Source: Chromera velia
Taxonomy: Eukaryota; Sar; Chromeraceae
Direction: 5' to 3'
Length of the DNA stretch: 10,845 nucleotides
Assembly (NCBI GenBank): GCA_018398765.1
Contig: JAHBMJ010005087.1
Span: 62,729 to 73,573 of the forward strand
Positions 7,809 through 10,845 of this stretch are shown one piece after another. The notes beneath the pieces were generated by a model, which was not told the origin of the DNA, searched no databases, and worked only from the letters and a program-made list of their open reading frames with translations. The position numbers and the translations under genes were made by a program. Position 1 is the first letter of the stretch. Every line of letters starts with the position of its first letter.

Positions 7809-8468
7809 ATGCATATCATTGGAGGGGGGGAAGCAAAGAGAGAATTGGGGTATTATTTGTACAATGCCATTGAAGAGGAGGGTTTTTTTACAGATGAAGA
7901 GCTGACTTCTTTTTTGAGACGCCCGACTACCTGGGAGAACAGCGGGCTTCCTCGGGAAGCCTGGGTCAGAGGAATCCCCCGAAAAGGCAACAAAGGGAGG
8001 TTGGGATGCGCTGACACGCGCCATGTGATTCCCCGTGTGGTGGACTTCCTATTGGAAGAGAAGTCATTTCTTTTTGAGCAGAACCACATCCCTACGTGGA
8101 GCTTCCTTCTGCATTCTATTATTTTGCAGCAAGTTGTCTCTCGTTTGACGAGCGAGGATCTCGCTGAACTTGGTTTATTAATCAAAGTATGGAAGCGTCT
8201 CTTTGTAGAATGCTACTCTCATGCGGTCCCTAAAACACACTTTTATGGGCACTTTCCTGACTGGACGGAGTAGTGGGGGAACTTGAAAACATGTCGGTGT
8301 TATGGTTTTGAGTCGCTCCATCAGAGGGTGAATCTTATGTTTTCTCTTCAAGGAGGGCGGGGACAGTTTGATCGTTTCATTCTGGAGGACCTCGTTATGG
8401 GTTGGCTCTCGCATAGAGACTTCGAGGAAAACGTGGATGGCTGGAAAAGTCTTATCGCGTGTATATAA
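7809..8468 (+). pseudogene. Decayed transposase-associated reading frame (CACTA/Tnp2-like C-terminal part)
   Basis: One frame runs from an ATG at 7809 (open further upstream to 7587) to TAA at 8466-8468, broken only by a TAG at 8271-8273. Before the stop: a helical region with RHVIPRVVDFLLEE and SRLTSEDLAELGLLIKVWKRLF, then VPKTHFYGHFPDWTE. After it: WGNLKTCRCYGFESLHQRVN. The pattern P-K-x-H-x3-H ... G-N-L ... F-E-x2-H is the one seen near the C-terminus of CACTA/Tnp2-type transposase-associated proteins, with the TAG where an aromatic residue would fit. No catalytic core is present, so this is a truncated copy, perhaps with its 5' part lost at the GGAA array or in exons not recognised. The family assignment rests on a short motif and is moderate. 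Confidence 0.45.
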
Positions 8469-8469
8469 T

Positions 8470-9000
8470 GCAATTCCTTTCTGTTTTTATCAATTTTCAC
8501 CTCAAATATATCAAATTTCTGCATAAAATGCCAATGTATTGGTTAGATCTGATTCATTCTGTTTAAGTCTAGATATACTGAACTAGCAATGCTTCTAGTA
8601 ACTTAGAAAACAAACAAAAAAGCCTTTCAAAAACCTTAAATATATTTTTTTATATTTTGAAAACATTTTTTAAATAAGGAAAAAATATTTTTCACAAAAA
8701 AAATCTTTCACATTTTTATAAATATTAAGTTTGGGTTTTATATAAAAAATGAGACGTTCATATTTATACTGCTAAGAGATCTACTTTAGAGACGTTAGCC
8801 TTCAAACTATAAACTCCTAACTCTTCATACTTTTTGAAAAACAAATGTTTAATATTTTTAAAAATCTTATGAAATCTTAAATTTTTTTTTTTTTGGAATA
8901 ATTTTTTCTCACATTTTTAATAATTTCATAGGGTACTTTTTTAATTTTAAAGTAAAGTAAAGTATAGTTTTTGGAAGGAGATTAGGCTACAGGTACTTCA
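8470..9000. other. Extremely AT-rich non-coding stretch
   Basis: Dense runs of A and T, including a T12 run near 8883-8894, with no reading frame of note. The sharp change in composition from the remnant just before suggests the boundary of an inserted or eroding element. It ends in short GTAAA tandem repeats near 8950. Confidence 0.6.
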
Positions 9001-9639
9001 CTGCGCCATACTTTCTTTCACGGTCTTTGTCTTTGTGACTGTCCGATGCAAAGACGCTTCAATCTGACAGACTAGCTGAAAGAAGACGCCTGGCTTGGGT
9101 CAATCATAATGGTCGTGCACACTTCACGCACATGTACTAATTAATTTTTGTGGTTGCACGCGCGCGCGTAGATTATTTTCGCTTACGTGTGCATGCGTTT
9201 GACCGCGAAAAGAGACACACACGTGACGCCAACAGCTTTGAGTGATGGAGTGTGTGGCAGCATGTCAATCTGAAAACTAATCTGAAAATTACTAAAGTAG
9301 AGTACATATCATACTTAAACTAGTATTGAGACCTATTAACACGGCTTTTCTTCTAGCTTTTGAAGCTGCTTTTCAAAATTGAATGCAGACAACTTCTTGT
9401 TTCTCCGTTATATTAATAATACCCCGCCCGTCCAAAATGATACCCGGTCAGACTGCCAGGCATATACACATGCACTGAAATTAAACATGAAACAACTTGA
9501 ATTGAAAAGCGAATGTGGAGAATTATCTCCGGTCTCCGATTTGGATTCTGTGCGCCTTCAATCTTTATTCTATTTCCCTATGTCTGACACCAAAGTGTAC
9601 TAAAAACAAGCTATCGAGAATCTACTTCAGGCTGCTCCA
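9001..9639. other. Intergenic spacer, nothing recognisable
   Basis: Mixed composition with a short alternating CG run near 9157-9168 and CACACACGTG near 9214. A 74-codon plus-strand frame (9379-9603) has only a TTG start and no motif. This should include the 3' UTR of the minus-strand gene ending at 9640. Confidence 0.4.
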
Positions 9640-10646
9640 TTAGAACCCAAACTGTTCTTTGAGAAAATCAACAGGAAGTTTGAGCGAAGATTCCGAGTCG
9701 CTCCCTGATTCTGCGATGCCGCCCTTTTCTTCCGCCCCCCTCATACTTACACCTAAAAGACCTGCTTGGTCCTTTTTGTTCCCTCCCAATGGAGGTGCAC
9801 CCGCGGGCTGCAACCCCTTTTTCCATAACTTTTTGTGAAAATTCTGCAACGTTTGTGCCCCGTGGCTGGCTGTGTTGTACACCAAATTGTGCAGTCGGCC
9901 TGTCTGAGGGAAGAAACGCGGGATTCGTGCCAAAACTTCTGCCGGTGTTTTATCAGCAGCAATCTTCAATCCCCTGGACCAAGACAAGGGCCTCCCTGCA
10001 CCCTCCTGACCCTCGAGAAGATCCTTCCCTGCAGTCGCCTCCCCGAACTCCCTCAGCCATGTGCGCACATCAGGTTTCCTCCCTTCGGCAATCACTGTGC
10101 CGAATGCAAGTAACTGATTCAGGGCGATTTTGACATGGGGTGGGATTTTATTTTCGATTTTCTCGAAAGCCCGAATGGCCACGATGGCCTCCTTTGGCAA
10201 ATGCGGAATGTCTCTGAGGACATCCGAAGGGTAGGGCACCACGCAATTCTCAGACAAGACCAAACGGCCTTCATCTTGCCTGCGCACATCTAGGGGCTCA
10301 ACCGCAAACACCCGCACAGTCCCGACGCGCCACGGAAAGTCGACGTCCTTCTCGATGGTTCGAGGGCACACAATCCCGATGTCTCCGAATGCGGTCACAA
10401 AGAAGGCGCCGAGAGTGAGGCTCTTCCGAATGCCGAGCTTTTTTAAGACCTTCTCGGGGAACGGGTTGTCAACGGGTATTTCCTCTATCTTGGCAGAGAG
10501 CTCAACCGCAGGGGCAAATGAATTCCCTGTGATTGCCGCCAGATCTGTCACGTTTTCCTTCGGCCCGACAACGGGAAGATCGTCAAACCTCTTCAACTTG
10601 GAGGGCCCAAAGTCAGTCGTGGCAAACACCCAGTTCTCAAAAATGT
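9640..10646 (-). CDS. Terminal exon of an unrecognised protein gene
   Basis: The exon starts just after the acceptor TGTGCAG|AC at 10647-10648 (phase 1) and ends at TAA (9642-9640), giving about 334 residues. The codon pattern is strongly coding and the frame is unbroken. Visible features: DIFENWVFATTDFG at the start; a central domain with GAFFVTAFGDIGIVCPRTIE, FPWRVGTVRVFAVEPLD and LRDIPHLPKEAIVAIRAFEKIE; then PDVRTWLREFGEATAGKDLLEGQEG; and a Gly/Ser/Glu-rich, probably disordered C-terminal 60 residues. No signal peptide or membrane helix is seen in this exon. I do not recognise the family. The Cys/Val and Ser/Leu runs upstream of 10646 in the same frame come from translating GT and CT microsatellites and are not protein. 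Earlier exons lie beyond the window. Confidence 0.6.

Positions 10647-10649
<3 letters not shown>

Positions 10650-10705
<56 letters not shown>
10650..10705. repeat. Compound (CA)15(GA)13 microsatellite
   Basis: Pure CA at 10650-10679 directly followed by pure GA at 10680-10705, immediately upstream (on the minus strand) of the acceptor of the 9640-10646 exon. Confidence 0.95.
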
Positions 10706-10720
10706 CATCCGCCCAGAAAT

Positions 10721-10770
10721 TGGGACCCACCCCCCAACCCCCCCCACCCACCCACCCACCCCCCCACACA
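10721..10770. repeat. C-rich CCCA-type repeat
   Basis: CCCACC and CCCCCA runs with C tracts of up to seven, next to the CA/GA repeat. The minus strand is correspondingly G-rich with several G runs of three or more. Confidence 0.8.
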
Positions 10771-10818
10771 CATACAATGACACCCACAGTCGCCTTCTCT
10801 CTCAGACAGAAGCATGCT

Positions 10819-10845
10819 TTCTCTCTCTCTCTCTCACACACACAC
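10819..10845. repeat. (TC)n(CA)n microsatellite at the window edge
   Basis: CT repeat followed by CA repeat running off the end of the window. It mirrors the composition of the compound repeat at 10650-10705. Confidence 0.85.

Larger units (their letters stand above)
10649..10845 (-). other. Intron end made of stacked microsatellites (unrecognised minus-strand gene)
   Basis: On the coding strand the sequence runs from GT/GA repeats at the window edge through a G-rich block to (TC)13 (TG)15 and then CAG at the acceptor. The repeat itself supplies the pyrimidine- and UG-rich tract before the splice site. The donor is outside the window. Confidence 0.65.

Noticed and set aside
7403-7819. 138-codon minus-strand frame with Ser/Phe/Leu/Pro repeats
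   Set aside because: Mostly translation of the GGAA array on the opposite strand.
9120-9150. AATTTTTG near 9146 as an Sm site of a spliceosomal snRNA
   Set aside because: The flanking sequence does not match the conserved 5' regions of U1, U2, U4 or U5 that I know, and the word is expected by chance in AT-rich DNA.
9379-9603. 74-codon plus-strand open frame
   Set aside because: TTG start, no motif, AT-rich surroundings; kept only as a note in the spacer entry.

Overview
The window is nuclear DNA from a eukaryote. Genes are broken by GT-AG introns, long microsatellites lie mainly in introns and spacers, nothing is arranged as an operon, and transposon genes are mixed with host-like genes. 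The combination (signal-peptide proteins, very repeat-rich introns, an IS1595/ISXO2-type transposase) would suit a protist alga such as a chromerid. That assignment is an inference; no lineage marker is present.

Layout. 1-120 is the end of a cysteine-rich reading frame cut by the window edge. 121-590 has mixed composition and only weak open frames, and 590-1244 is AT-rich and apparently empty. 1245-4707 (minus) is the main find: a Merlin-type (IS1595/ISXO2-like) DDE transposase in four exons. Its three introns are filled with microsatellites. When they are removed, phases 2, 0 and 2 all agree, and an uninterrupted reading frame of about 436 codons appears with a zinc ribbon, both catalytic Asp residues and the catalytic Glu. 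Intron 1 holds a higher-order repeat: three copies of a 90-bp unit separated by CAGA-rich arrays.

5338-7312 (plus) encodes a probable secretory-pathway 2-oxoglutarate/Fe(II) dioxygenase-like protein with an H-x-D...H motif, a cysteine-rich insertion and an acidic tail. It has one clear 294-bp intron and two frame breaks. The breaks can be read either as tiny introns (32 and 38 bp) or as single-base deletions.

7436-7567 is a GGAA array. 7809-8468 (plus) is a decayed transposase-associated reading frame, resembling the C-terminal part of CACTA/Tnp2-type proteins, with one in-frame TAG. 8470-9639 is non-coding, and its first 500 bases are extremely AT-rich. 9640-10646 (minus) is the terminal exon of an unrecognised gene whose intron, up to the window edge, is made of stacked CA, GA, C-rich and CT microsatellites.

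The genes do not form a pathway. The common theme is structural: every well-supported long intron carries a microsatellite, usually pyrimidine-rich on the sense strand, while the exons carry none. I found no CRISPR array, tRNA, rRNA or defence system.
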